Assembly: GCA_964019055.1 (NCBI GenBank)
Contig: OZ025222.1
Location: 1,285,501-1,349,500, forward strand
From: Anthopleura xanthogrammica
Lineage: Eukaryota; Cnidaria; Anthozoa; Actiniaria; Actiniidae
Direction of reading: 5' to 3'
Length of the DNA stretch: 64,000 bases
Position 1 is the first letter of the stretch. The number at the start of each line of letters is the position of its first letter. The notes below the pieces were generated by a model. That model was not told the DNA's origin and searched no databases. It saw nothing but the letters and a program-made list of their open reading frames with translations. This document shows, piece by piece, positions 49,001 through 58,818 of this stretch. Made by a program: the position numbers and the translations under genes.

Positions 49001-51113
49001 AACTACAGGTAACTTAGACAATATATTCAACAAATAAAACAGCTTTTTCCGTGCTCTGTTCAGTAATGGAAATGAAGCACGCAGGAAATGAAGTCAGCAC
49101 GAAAGAATTGTGAAGAGATTACAATAAAAGTTTATAAGTTAACCAGAGCGTGTAAAAGGCCAAAGCTAAATTTTGTAGGAAACAAATTGCGCGCGCCATA
49201 ATTCTGTTGCTTGCACGTGTACACGATCTTGATCTTTAAAAAACTACATCCTCAGTTACCTGGAAGGTTGTCTTGAATTACCATGTTGGATGTTTTAAGT
49301 TTTCTTTAAATTCTTCTCTTTCAGTTCAAAGTGCTGGTACTGGGAAATCGTGGAGATGCTGAGGAAGTTGGTGCTCACTTCCGGTCTGTCGCTCATTGGA
49401 TCTGAAGGACGTACCTACATCGGGATGGCCGCAATGGGGTCTGGGTTCTACGCCGTTGCGCATGCTCAGGCTCGTCCAATCCCTGATAACTTTGAACATC
49501 TCCTGCAGCTCGCATCGTTGGTGGCGACTTTCTTCAACTTGAGTGTTGGAGTTCTTTTGAGGATACCAAAAGTGATGGAGAACTATTCGATTCAAGAGGA
49601 CAGGGATTCTGTTGGCGTGACTGTGATCTTAGTGCTGGCGAACGTGACGGTTACTGCACTTCTTGTTGGTGAGAGCTCAGTCTGTTAACATAATTTATAA
49701 AAGGAATAGAAAAAACACCGAATGGATGAAAGGCTAATTATAACTAAAAAGAAAATAGAAGAAAGAAGGAATAAAGAAAGGAAAAAGGAAATAAGGAAGG
49801 AAAAAAATAAGCTATCATCCTCCTCCTCCTCCTCCTCCTCCTCATCATCATCATCATCATCAGTTACCAATCAGTCATCAGCATCATCATAATCATCATC
49901 AATTATTATCATTAACATTATTTTATTTTTTAGTCCGTTATATGATCTCCCTTGGTCAAAGCATCATAGCTGTCATCAAGAATCCCAAGTGCACGTGGGA
50001 ATGTTGTATTGGAGTCGTCCTCTCGGTCCAGGAGACTGGTACTGATCTTAGTGCGATTGGTGAAACCGCTGCCACCAATGACTACAAGGTTGACCTGCAG
50101 CACCACGACAAAATGGTAAGTATAGGTTGACTTCATTTCCGGTGTAGTCCTAGCCGTCATTTCCGGTGTAGTTGTAGAAGTCATGAATGATTTATGGATG
50201 ATATAGCACAGAGGGCAGTTTTGCCTGACACTTCATAAACCATGTCATCAGTATTTATCTTTTGAGCGGTGGGGTCAAAAAATATATTGAAGGTGGGGTA
50301 ACCCTTAAACAGTAGCAGGCGTAGCTCAGTTGGTTAGTGCACGGCCTTCGGAGCTAGAGGTCCATGGTTCGATCCTCAGGATCTCCACGTCTGTTTCGAC
50401 TTCTCTCTAATCCGTGTAGCTTCAGCTTTGAATATTCTTAAAACAGAGCACTGATAGAGAGAGGGGGTAACGTGCGCACCGTCGGCTTCCATTGATCAAT
50501 ACCAGCCACGTAGCTGAAAGAACTACCGACGTTAAACGTAGCCGGGTACTTTACCTTTGCCTTTAAACAGCGCGCGTGAGACGCCGGCAAGGTCACCGCA
50601 CACTCATTTCGCTTCTACTCTACGGATACTAAAGTGATTCTTTTATGATATTTTAAGGGTAATGGCGTTGAAGACATCGATGTGTTTGAGATGGGCATCG
50701 ACAACGAGGGAGAAGAAAAAGAAGAAAAAGGCAAAGAAAATATCTATGACAACGAATCCTACAGCTCAAACGAAGGCAAGAAGACTCCTGAAGGGGCTGA
50801 GAGTGACAAAGGGTCCTTCACTGAAGATCCTGGCGAAAGACAAGCTCCTGTAGGCGAAGAAAGTCATTCTAGCAAGCCGTCCGCTCCGGTAGCACAGAAT
50901 ATGGGTGACCGGGAAGAAAAGTGCCCTAAAGAAGGCAGAGTGAATGAAGGAATGGAAGCAGAAAAACCAGAAAAACCAGAAAAACCAGAAAAACCGGAAA
51001 AACCGGAAACCCTGGATCCCTACGATGTTCAGCTGAAAATGGCAGGCGATGAAAAACAAGCTTATGTCAATATCGCCATTGAAGACGAAAAGGATGAAGA
51101 AACCAAATTCTAA
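34057..51113 (+). CDS. leucine-rich repeat / GCC2-GCC3-like multi-pass membrane receptor
   Basis: Orphan cell-surface receptor; ligand unknown. Exons: 34057-34108, 35083-35124, 36817-36934, 40402-40473, 41100-41171, 41280-41423, 41608-41679, 42129-42200, 42939-43010, 43323-43478, 43933-44102, 44243-44383, 44921-45086, 45475-45673, 46086-46295, 46834-47103, 47778-47939, 48788-49008, 49325-49668, 49934-50115, 50658-51113; 1,130 residues, phases consistent. Order: signal peptide (1-17), LRR N-cap (CPSACVCF, about 32-70), seven or more leucine-rich repeats (about 70-290) in 72-base exons, cysteine-rich region with CRKCPPG and CKVCPAG (GCC2/GCC3-like, about 300-535), a helix near 535-560, the segment [17 protein letters not shown], about six more hydrophobic helices to residue 945, and an acidic tail with five KPE repeats. 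The 72-base LRR exons recall glycoprotein-hormone and relaxin receptors, but the membrane region is not a rhodopsin-type GPCR. Confidence 0.88.
35149..36764. repeat. 404 perfect copies of GGTT
   Basis: 1,616 bases of uninterrupted GGTT, starting 25 bases after the donor of the second receptor exon and ending 52 bases before the third. Every frame is open (Trp-Leu-Val-Gly), but the flanking exons splice in phase without it, so it is intronic and not coding. Confidence 0.99.
37050..37295. mobile_element. dispersed repeat, family E copy 2
   Basis: Second copy of the 32048-32280 element, in the same orientation, within the third receptor intron. Confidence 0.85.
37335..37400 (+). pseudogene. diverged copy of receptor exon 3 end
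   Basis: TTGGTTAGCACCTAAGGGAA, then ACTACACATCCATAAG, resembles the end of the LRR N-cap exon (TTGGTTGGCGCCTAAGGG at 36894 and ACCACACATCTGTAAG). The flanks also look alike. An in-frame TAG and a lost GT donor make it a dead exon copy. Confidence 0.4.
37401..40401. other. third receptor intron, remainder
   Basis: About 3 kb of AT-rich intron. I found no additional 72-base LRR exon with matching phase and splice sites, although a diverged one could be missed. Confidence 0.5.
40494..40678. repeat. AATGAC hexamer microsatellite
   Basis: About 31 perfect hexamers, beginning 20 bases after the donor of LRR exon 40402-40473. Confidence 0.98.
40742..41055. mobile_element. dispersed element, family B copy 2
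   Basis: Close match to 16020-16312. This copy keeps a right end (TTTTCTATGGTGTGGGATAA) that is the inverse of its internal TTATCCCACACCATAGAAAA, ending about 45 bases before the next LRR exon. Confidence 0.9.
41831..41947. repeat. CTT triplet microsatellite
   Basis: About 32 perfect CTT triplets (41852-41947) after a degenerate lead-in, in a receptor intron. Confidence 0.97.
42295..42435. mobile_element. family C copy
   Basis: CCCATTTCACTTGACGTCAA, AATTTGGAAGACA and AGAATTGGTACC, in inverted order to the 17600 copy; a receptor intron. Confidence 0.75.
42715..42893. mobile_element. foldback element
   Basis: TACTGTGATTCTCAA and GGTTTTTCACTGCCGCC on the left are inverted on the right as GGCAGCGAAAAACC and TTGAGAATCGCAGTA. 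Confidence 0.7.
43536..43877. repeat. ATCCATAC octamer array
   Basis: About 43 perfect copies of an 8-base unit in the intron between receptor exons 43323-43478 and 43933-44102. All frames are open on both strands, but it is not coding. Confidence 0.98.
44460..44851. repeat. GGAGT pentamer array
   Basis: About 78 copies with a single base change (44778), in the intron between receptor exons 44243-44383 and 44921-45086. Confidence 0.98.
46302..46705. promoter_or_regulatory. cluster of RFX X-box-like palindromes
   Basis: GTTACCATGGTAAC at 46302 is a perfect palindrome matching the RFX-factor X-box consensus. Near matches: ATCACCATGGTAAC (about 46397 and 46425), GTTACCAAGGTAAC (46579), GTTACCATGGCAAC (46606), GTTACCATGACAAC (46692). 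All lie in one receptor intron. They may be binding sites or a degenerate repeat family. Confidence 0.4.
47258..47655. repeat. four tandem units of about 100 bases
   Basis: Each unit carries GTTATATCCATATTC, CGCAACCATTAAA and GATACTCTAGGGAATGACAC. The last motif recurs singly near 15945, 17388 and 20130, so a dispersed repeat has been tandemly amplified here. An open frame through it is an artefact. Confidence 0.9.
49817..49863. repeat. CTC/ATC triplet microsatellite
   Basis: Eight CTC-type triplets followed by ATC triplets in a receptor intron. Confidence 0.9.
50311..50395 (+). repeat. tRNA-like SINE head
   Basis: GGCGTAGCTCAGTTGGTTAG is an A-box/D-arm and GGTTCGATCC a B-box at tRNA spacing. 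The acceptor and T stems do not pair, so it is a tRNA-derived SINE head or pseudogene rather than a functional tRNA. It lies in the last receptor intron. Confidence 0.6.
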
Positions 51114-51149
51114 TCGGTAATTCAGATAAGCATCATATTAAGAGTTCAA

Positions 51150-51308
51150 ATAGAATTATAATCAGTAGGATCTAACGTGTAGGAGCTCAGGACTAGAGGC
51201 GCCTATATCTACTATACTGTAGCTTTAGATTAAGATCTCAAATAGAATCATGATAAGTCTGAGGGTCGAGCGTGTAGGATCTCGGGACTAGATGCGCCTA
51301 TATCTAGA
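51150..51308. repeat. direct duplication
   Basis: CGTGTAGGAGCTCAGGACTA and GGCGCCTATATCTA recur about 100 bases on as CGTGTAGGATCTCGGGACTA and TGCGCCTATATCTA, just after the receptor stop codon. Confidence 0.8.
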
Positions 51309-51817
51309 AACCAACATTCATGAATATCAATTGTATCTTGGAATCCGCAGTGACGGATCGATCACATTCAACCGGTTTTTATTTTCTTAATAGACCATTT
51401 CACGGTTGTTGTCGATCAACCTTATTAATATTCTTTAGAATTTGACTACAGCTCACGGTAATTTAAGGAATGTACACATTATCAAACAATAGACCATTTT
51501 CGAGATGCACGAGCGCTTTCAAAAATATCTATTGAAACACTTAAAACTTCCACGGACTTTAGTCAAATTCTAAAGAATAAATTACGCACTAATAATAATT
51601 TCTAATTATGTCAATTAGCTTTTCGCCTAATAATATTATCATGGTATGATTCTTTACCCCATGGCATAACATATAATGCTTCATTGATCCTAATTCGAAT
51701 ATTCTCCATGACTCATTTGCGGTTTTTGCCCTCTTTTCCCACCCCTCATCCGCACCACATTTCCACATACTAGGAATTATGCTCATGCTTGCGTTTCTAA
51801 TAATTTTTAACTGGGTG

Positions 51818-51990
51818 ATTAATAATGGTAATAGAACTGAATGGAGTGCAATTTGGGCTGAAATCGCAAGAGTGATTACAAAATTGCACGACCGCGCAGC
51901 GGGAGTGCAATTTGTTAATCACGAGTGTGATTTCTGCTCAAAATTGCAAGACACTCAGTTCTATTACCTATTAATCATTTCCATTTTGAA
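51818..51990. mobile_element. foldback element
   Basis: GGTAATAGAACTGAATGGAG and GTGATTACAAAATTGCA on the left are inverted on the right (TGCAATTTGTTAATCAC, CTCAGTTCTATTACC). Confidence 0.8.
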
Positions 51991-52554
51991 ACTTAATATA
52001 TTCAAATACTCAACAGTTATATGTAGCTTCAAAAGTGATTGTTTGACAAAATGATGCAATTAATGATTCAAAATAGTGCGATTAATGCTTAAATCGCACA
52101 CTTTGTAGCCAATCAGATTGCAGGATTTGCTAATGATTTCAAAATGGATATGATTAATTCCAAAATTCACTTGACATATTTCAAAATTTCCCCGAGATCG
52201 TACGCTCACAGTACAGAAAAATGGGCGCTTCTAGTAATTGACTCTTATACAACTATGCATAGTATTGTAGTAGCTTCAATAGCTTCCACATAGAGAACTG
52301 ATTTGCGCATGCTACATGTAGCCTATATCATAGTCCAAATAGTTCAGTGTGCGTTTACTAGTCTCTCTACTAATCGTTTTGTATAGATAAGTTAGAATAT
52401 AAAAGAAACTATAGGTGCCATGCACAGCTTAGAATTAGATTGAAACAAAGTGGTGTTAACAGAGACCTTGCACGGTTCCGAAAGTTGCCAAAAGTCTTTC
52501 TGTCAGTCCTGTCAGTCCAAAGTCGTCTTATATAAGTTTCTCCAAGTCGCCTTA

Positions 52555-52888
52555 AGGCCTGTTTACACTGGTGATTTTTGCTGCGATTTTTTAAAATAGA
52601 ATAATTTTTGTCTAAAGAGACATTTATTAGGTGATCCTGGTGTCCGGAATAAAACTTTATACAAGTTTTAAGCATTTACCATTTTTGAATATGACCATTT
52701 GAATCGCCGCAAAATTCGCCAGTGTAAACTAGCCTGCGTGGCCCGGCGCTTTGGGGGAGGGGGGACTGGGGAAAAGGGAGGACAAGGAAGTTCTTTTCTT
52801 CCCTCTTCCTCAATCCCCCTCCCCTCCCCAATCCCCCTCCCCCAAAGCGCCGCGCCGGGCCACGCAGGCTAGTGTAAACGGGCCTTTC
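52555..52888. mobile_element. GC-rich foldback element
   Basis: Outer ends AAGGCCTGTTTACACTGG and TAGTGTAAACGGGCCTT are inverted. Inside, GCCTGCGTGGCCCGGCGC and GCGCCGGGCCACGCAGGC form a second strong inverted pair around G-rich/C-rich runs (52735-52870). One element may be nested in another. Confidence 0.8.
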
Positions 52889-53062
52889 AAGTTCCCGAAT
52901 TTGGACGACAAAAATCAGTGATTGGTAAAAAAATCCATACAATAACTGGCGGGACAATTCTGCTATATTTTCCTCACTTGTCCAAGTCGCAAAGCCTTTT
53001 GACAATTTCTGAGCCTGGCATAGGCCTAGCAGGATAGACTTTCTAGGCCTGTTTCTGATAGG

Positions 53063-53176
53063 ATAGTACTCGGGAGCCATGTAGAGTCATCTAGTACCTG
53101 ATAGTACTCGGGAGCCATGTAGAGTCATCTAGTACCTGATAGTACTCGGGAGCCATGTAGAGTCATCTAGTACCTG
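53063..53176. repeat. three copies of a 38-base unit
   Basis: Identical tandem copies of a unit starting GATAGTACTCGGGAGCCATG and ending CATCTAGTACCT. Confidence 0.95.
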
Positions 53177-53574
53177 ACCTGCAATGCGCGCAGCTGCTAA
53201 CCCACTGATAGCATCACAGGGAACCCATGCTCAGAGTTTGTTCAGCCTCGAAAACGTACTTAGCTTGTAAACACTTAAGTGAACTTTCTTTCGATGTTTT
53301 AAAACACGAAACAAATTCAAAATTATAGGATAACAAATAGCATAGCATTTGTTGCTCTTTGTGAAACGATATACGATAGATCTTGTGACCTTTCGTTCAA
53401 GGGTCGACCATACATACGCTTTTAATTTGTAGAATGTAATTTTTTTTCTTGTAGTCAGATAAATGGTATTTACTCGAATAAAGACATAACTGGTCAGTAA
53501 TCATTTGTAGTCCTGCATGACTGTTTGAGTTCTTTTGACCATCGATATATAGGCATGGGTGTGGTATATACAGG

Positions 53575-54150
53575 AATAGAGCACATGACGGGCAGTGTTT
53601 GCCTGTGATTGTCGGCTGGTAATGAGATTCACGAGATTCGTTCAGCTGATCGATACAAAGCAAGAAAATACTCTCTGGTTGATAGCACATGACGGGCAGT
53701 ATTTGCCTGTCATTGTAGGCTGGTAATGAGATTCATTCAGCTGATTGATACCCAGCAATAGAATCACTCTCTGGTTAATAGCACATGACGGACAGTGTTT
53801 GCCCTAGACAGACGATTCGTGAGAATCATGCAGCTGATCGATTGATACCAAGCAATAGAATACTCTCTGGCTGATAGCACATGACGGGCAGTGTTTGCCT
53901 GTGATTGTCGACTGGTAATGAGATTCACGAGATTCGTTCAGCTGATCGATACCAAGCAATAGAATACTCTCTGGTTGATAGCACATGACGGACAGTGTTT
54001 GCCCTAGACAGACGATTCGTGAGAATCATGCAGCTTATCGATTGATACCAAGCAATAGAATACTCTCTGGTTGATAGCACATAACGGGCAGTGTTTGCAC
54101 ATTCAGCTTATTAATACCCACCAATATCTGGTTGATAGCACATGACGGGT
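53575..54150. repeat. degenerate tandem array, unit about 100 bases
   Basis: About six to seven units, each with AGCACATGACGG(G/A)CAGTG, a GAT(C/T)GATACC-like segment and AATACTCTCTGGTTGATAGC. Units differ by internal deletions; two share a distinct CCCTAGACAGACGATTCGTG variant. Confidence 0.9.
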
Positions 54151-55427
54151 ATCAATTACCACCTGCCCCACATCACGCATGCCACGTGCCATAACCGACT
54201 AATACACAACACAATACCACACAACAGAATGTTATGACCCACCAGCTAATATCTCTTCTCTCGCCGTCGTCCGGTTATTCTATGTAGTACTTGCCATATT
54301 CAATTGTCTTGAAAATTTCCAATCTTTTCCGCCAAAACCTCGGTGAAAAAGCCATAGTTTGAAGGAATAATGATCTATGCAATCTACGTTTATTTTCACA
54401 CTTTTATCTCTGTCTGCAAAGTATAATTAGGCTGGTATACTTCCTCGTGACGTCAATGATTCAATCATCACCCACTTTAAGGGAATATTCTCCACGTCAT
54501 ATCTACTTGGAAACTACAATAAGGAGTAAAAATACCTTAAGATTCACTCTCCAAAGCTATTTTTAATATCAAGTGTATACTTTATCTTGTTAGCTTGATA
54601 GCTATTGATGAAAGATATATAATTTTCTTGCTTTCTTCTCGCTCTTTTTTAACCGTTGTGGAGCGGTTAGAAGAGATCAAAAGAATGTGGTGATTCTATT
54701 TCTAGATATCGTCTCGTTTCTAGGTAAGCGCATAATGGCTCAATAGTTGGCGTTACTAGTAGTCTCCTTGAGACAAGCAGCTAGGTAAGCTTACAGCAAA
54801 CAGAAGCTGATTTCGTATTTGTTTTACTGTTCCAATCATAATATCACAGTTGTGATACCGGATATTCCTCTGTTTGTACGATATAACGTCAGGTAGCCAA
54901 TGTCTAACACTGAATGGCCGGGTTGTTCTTATTTCCCCTCGGGCTGTATTACGTATTAACATCTGCGGTCGTCAAAACGTCATAATTAGGCCAGATGTCA
55001 TCACGCTGCGTTGAGTCGGCTCACGAAATACAACAAGCTATTGTTTACCAAATGAACCGTTTTCCAGTACCGGCAAAGAAAAAAGGTGGCTCCTGAGCTT
55101 TAGGAATTGTTCCTGAAAATTTGTATCATTCAATTCGTCTGGTACTGGAGTTTTTCAAAGCTATCCTGAAGTCATAGGACGCGTTGTTGTAGCGTTTTAT
55201 CGGGTAGTTTTGAACGTAATTTCCTAATATTTCAGTCCCACACAGGATGTTAACCTTGCTACACCTACTGACGTCATGACATGAACGCTCATATAACTGT
55301 TTTAACCCCCAAACTATCACAATTCATAACACAGGATTCCTCGGGTAGTTATTACGGTGTACTGCTGCGTGCTTCAGCGATCTTGGAGTGATTGACTGTC
55401 CAAAATTTATTCAAGTTTTTTTCAACC

Positions 55428-56054
55428 ATGAAACACAGAGGGAGACTTACTGGATTTTCTAATCTACGGACAACATTTGTACTATTTATGATAACTTTAT
55501 TTCTGGTGATCAATTGTGGACATGCATGTGACAAAGATGGCGATATCACATCTCCCTGTCCTTCGGAACAGGCTTCGATGTGTAGAAATGGAAAATGTGA
55601 CTCCAGACAGAGACTTCCTCATACTCCAGGGTCTTTGGCTGCTGTAATTTCTGTTTGTTCGATTCTAATGCTCTGCTTCTGGGGTCTTCTATGTTTTGCT
55701 TGTTATAAACAGTGTAAAGAATGTTATGGTGGTTATCCAAGCGATTTTTCTAGCTCTTCAATTGATAGTATTACACTAGACTTTACATCAGTTGATATTC
55801 CTGATGATTTTGTTCGTAGCGCCAGGATTCCTAGCGTGGAAGAATACGCCGGTCCTCCGCCATATCTGTGCTTGTTTAACCCTATGCGTGACAGCAAAGA
55901 CAAAAGATCTAAAATTCAGGAAAATTATAACTCTGCTCAGAAGAAAAGGAGCATTTCAGAGGACGTTCAACCACCAAACTACAAGACTCTATTCGCCAAT
56001 GGACCGCCAGACTACCACGAGGTTGTCTGCGGTCATCAAACCACTGTTGCATAG
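55428..56054 (+). CDS. single-pass membrane adaptor with PPxY motifs (Shisa/WBP1-like)
   Basis: Single-exon gene, 208 residues from the ATG at 55428 (context ACCATGA). An N-terminal hydrophobic stretch (about 15-32) fits a signal peptide. It is followed by a short cysteine-containing ectodomain (CGHAC, CPSEQASMC, C), a transmembrane helix at about 68-92, a juxtamembrane cysteine cluster (CYKQCKEC), and a cytoplasmic tail. The tail has three PPxY motifs (PPPY, PPNY, PPDY), the docking site for WW domains of NEDD4-type ubiquitin ligases. This layout is that of the Shisa/WBP1/VOPP1 group of adaptors. Membership is inferred from layout, not close sequence match. No intron or second gene is linked to it. 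Confidence 0.72.
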   Translation: MKHRGRLTGFSNLRTTFVLFMITLFLVINCGHACDKDGDITSPCPSEQASMCRNGKCDSRQRLPHTPGSLAAVISVCSILMLCFWGLLCFACYKQCKECYGGYPSDFSSSSIDSITLDFTSVDIPDDFVRSARIPSVEEYAGPPPYLCLFNPMRDSKDKRSKIQENYNSAQKKRSISEDVQPPNYKTLFANGPPDYHEVVCGHQTTVA

Positions 56055-56867
56055 CTTTCTCGAGAGATTGAATAACGTTTGATCAAATAGTCAGTATTGG
56101 ATAAAATAACGTGTACAGACAGCCACAAGGATAACGGTTACTTTTGTCAGTAAGATCATTTATTCTATTTTCCAAATCGCTTATGCTAAAGCATTTTCTT
56201 TTTAACTTAAGTGTATTTATGACATATTTATTTTACGCGATATTTCTTTGCTGAGCAAAAATCACTTAACAAATTATTTATAACCAAAATTTATAGATTC
56301 TAATTTTTATAGATAAATTTGTGCTTGCTTTACATAGCGTGAGTAGTCGTAAATAGGATATAAATTATTTATAGAACGAGGGACTCAAATAATGATATAA
56401 TAATGAGCAATAGTAGACGCAGTTCGTTCAAAAATATAAGGAGAATTCAACACTATAATTGTTTTTATATTCGCTCATAGCGAGAATGATTGAGAAATTT
56501 TAGAATTTTGTCCTCGTATAGCTAGAAATCGAAGAGTGAATGCATGGACAATAAAACCAGGACCTGCTGATAATTTCAAAAAAAGAAAAGTAGAAAAGAT
56601 AATACGAATAAGGATGTTCTCATACTTAATGTTTAAGAAACGACAAGGTACAAAGATTCAGGGTACAAGGTACAACTGTACAATATTTCGATTCAATTCA
56701 GAATCATCATCATGCATGTGTACCTTAGATGGAACAATAGAAGGAGAAAAAGATAGCAAGAAAAAAAGAAATAAAATAATATACATATTAAATTATATCT
56801 GTAATAAACAGCAAATGATCTAGCTTCGTTTTTACCACTGATTGTATGATACTGGAATTTCAAACTG

Positions 56868-56990
56868 TTGATTTTTGAGGGAGGGAAAAGCCCGCCAAAA
56901 GAACCCGGCGGAAAAACCTCGAATTATGGTGAGAGAACCACAAAACAATTCCAACTATGTACCACATATTCCGACGACCGTACGTTTAGG
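56868..56990 (-). repeat. SINE copy, inverted
   Basis: Reverse complement shows GGTTCTCTCACCATAATTCG, GGTTTTTCCGCCGGGTTCTT and TTTTCCCTCCC, matching the SINE body at 18011. Confidence 0.6.
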
Positions 56991-57689
56991 ATTAAAGTAT
57001 TATTTGAGTGAAGATTTTAAGTAGTTATAAGTCTGTTTTTAGCCATATCACGTCCATGTTTTTCAGGAAATCGGTCAGCCAAAGAATGACAGGATTCAAC
57101 TCACTGAACTTTACTTGGAGGTAGCCGCGCCGGCCGGCGGATATGACCAACTTTTATTGAATCAACAGTACATTACTTTGGTATTTCAGCTTATGGTCAG
57201 CAAAGATAATAAGACCCCTAGACTGTTAAGAAGAAATTAGACGACCTCCACTTCGTTCTAAAATAATCAAAAGTCGAAATTCAAGGCCATTTCGGGGTCA
57301 CGCAAAGTCGGTACGTTTTTCACTCGTAGACTCCATCGAAATTATCATGGAAAGCTATTGGAAAAAAAATACAATAGAAATGCCTTCCTTTCCGCGAGAA
57401 ACAATGTGAATTCTTTATTTTCCTGTAAGGTTATGACGGATTTTCACTCCGCAAATTAATTTTGAGGTCAGTTTTTACAAAGTCCCAAAGATGGAGAGTT
57501 CACAAGAGAAGCAAGGTGGATGCTGATCTTGGGTGACTTGCAAAGGCTAAATCAACCATCTGCGAAAGAAATTTGTTCGACTATCGAACACTGTATGTAC
57601 TATTATTTAGACAGCAAAGTCTTTGGAGAGCTACCATGGCCAAATTGCGAAAACATTTGGCAGAATGGGTTTGAAATTTAGCTGGGTTC

Positions 57690-57840
57690 CTTGGTTTTGT
57701 GGTGGGAGGAAACTGAAAAACGCAGAAAATCCTCGAATCAACGGAGAGACCCATAAATTCTACTCACATTTGATGCCGAGTCCTGGAATCAAACCCGAGA
57801 CCCCAAGGTATGATGTGAGTCTAATACGTTATACCCTTGG
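57690..57840 (-). repeat. tRNA-derived SINE, inverted
   Basis: Reverse complement contains the B-box GGGTTTGATTCC, TGTGAGTAGAATTTATGG and TTTCCTCCCACCACAAAA in the order seen at 18011-18180. Confidence 0.7.
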
Positions 57841-58378
57841 TGCATAGGCAACAAGTAGGCAGTTTAGTATCATTTCTTATTCTTCCATACTCTCAAACAC
57901 GTTGTTACAAGATAAGAGTATATATTGCCTTTGTCCGAGGTATCAGACAATAATAGCTAGGAAGCACCGCAAAACAAAAGAAATATTCAAGTAGTAATGA
58001 CAAGGGTTCAGGAACACACAGAACAAAGAAACTCCGCCTACAATTATGCCTTGATATTGGTCACGTCCTCCGGCATTTTGCTTGTTGTATTTCGAGGGCC
58101 ATTCATTTGAAGTTTTTAATGGTTGTTAAGGTTATTGGTAGATAAATATTAGAAGTGTCTGGCGGGAGCGACAAGAAGCCAAAGTGACAACGGAGCTGCA
58201 ATCCATTTTAGTGAGAAACTGGTATAAGTCTAGGCCAAAGAAGTCTCTTGCAAATCCGCCCTCCATCGCTATAGATTTTACTTCCAGATGACACTTTCGT
58301 GACTTTATTTTTAATCTCAGTATTAAAAGGTCGAGGGGAAAAAAAGGGTGAGAAGGAGCTGTTAGTGCAATCCAAGCT

Positions 58379-58432
58379 GCTGCTGCTGCTTCTTCTTCTT
58401 CTTCTTCTTCTTCTTCTTCTTCTTCTTTTTTC
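58379..58432. repeat. CTG/CTT triplet microsatellite
   Basis: Short CTG run followed by about 14 CTT triplets, running into the adjoining minisatellite. Confidence 0.95.
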
Positions 58433-58456
58433 TTCGTCTTTTTTCTTCTTCATTTT

Positions 58457-58818
58457 CTTCTTCTCTTCTTCGTCTTCTTCTTCTCTTCTTCGTCTTCTTC
58501 TTCTCTTCTTCGTCTTCTTCTTCTCTTCTTCGTCTTCTTCTTCTCTTCTTCGTCTTCTTCTTCTCTTCTTCGTCTTCTTCTTCTCTTCTTCGTCTTCTTC
58601 TTCTCTTCTTCGTCTTCTTCTTCTCTTCTTCGTCTTCTTCTTCTCTTCTTCGTCTTCTTCTTCTCTTCTTCGTCTTCTTCTTCTCTTCTTCGTCTTCTTC
58701 TTCTCTTCTTCGTCTTCTTCTTCTCTTCTTCGTCTTCTTCTTCTCTTCTTCGTCTTCTTCTTCTCTTCTTCGTCTTCTTCTTCTCTTCTTCGTCTTCTTC
58801 TTCTCTTCTTCGTCTTCT
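58457..58818. repeat. 20-base minisatellite
   Basis: About 18 identical copies of CGTCTTCTTCTTCTCTTCTT. Open frames on both strands are artefacts of the repeat; the unit has no spacer diversity, so it is not a CRISPR-type array. Confidence 0.98.

Larger units (their letters stand above)
51114..55427. other. gene-free, repeat-rich region
   Basis: No exon could be supported. Holds a direct duplication (51150-51308), two foldback elements (51818-51990, 52555-52888) and two tandem arrays (53063-53176, 53575-54150). The rest is AT-rich unique-looking DNA. Confidence 0.6.

Noticed and set aside
50311..50395. Functional tRNA gene
   Set aside because: A- and B-box are present but acceptor and T stems do not pair; better explained as a SINE head.
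34057..51113. Glycoprotein-hormone or relaxin-type GPCR
   Set aside because: LRR exon pattern fits, but no rhodopsin-family helices or motifs (such as DRY or NPxxY) are seen, and a cysteine-rich GCC-like region intervenes.
56536..56823. 95-residue open frame, lysine-rich
   Set aside because: Low complexity, AT-rich, no family signal, promoter or conserved motif.
58457..58818. Regularly spaced array resembling CRISPR
   Set aside because: Unit is a continuous 20-base tandem without variable spacers, in a eukaryotic intron-rich genome.
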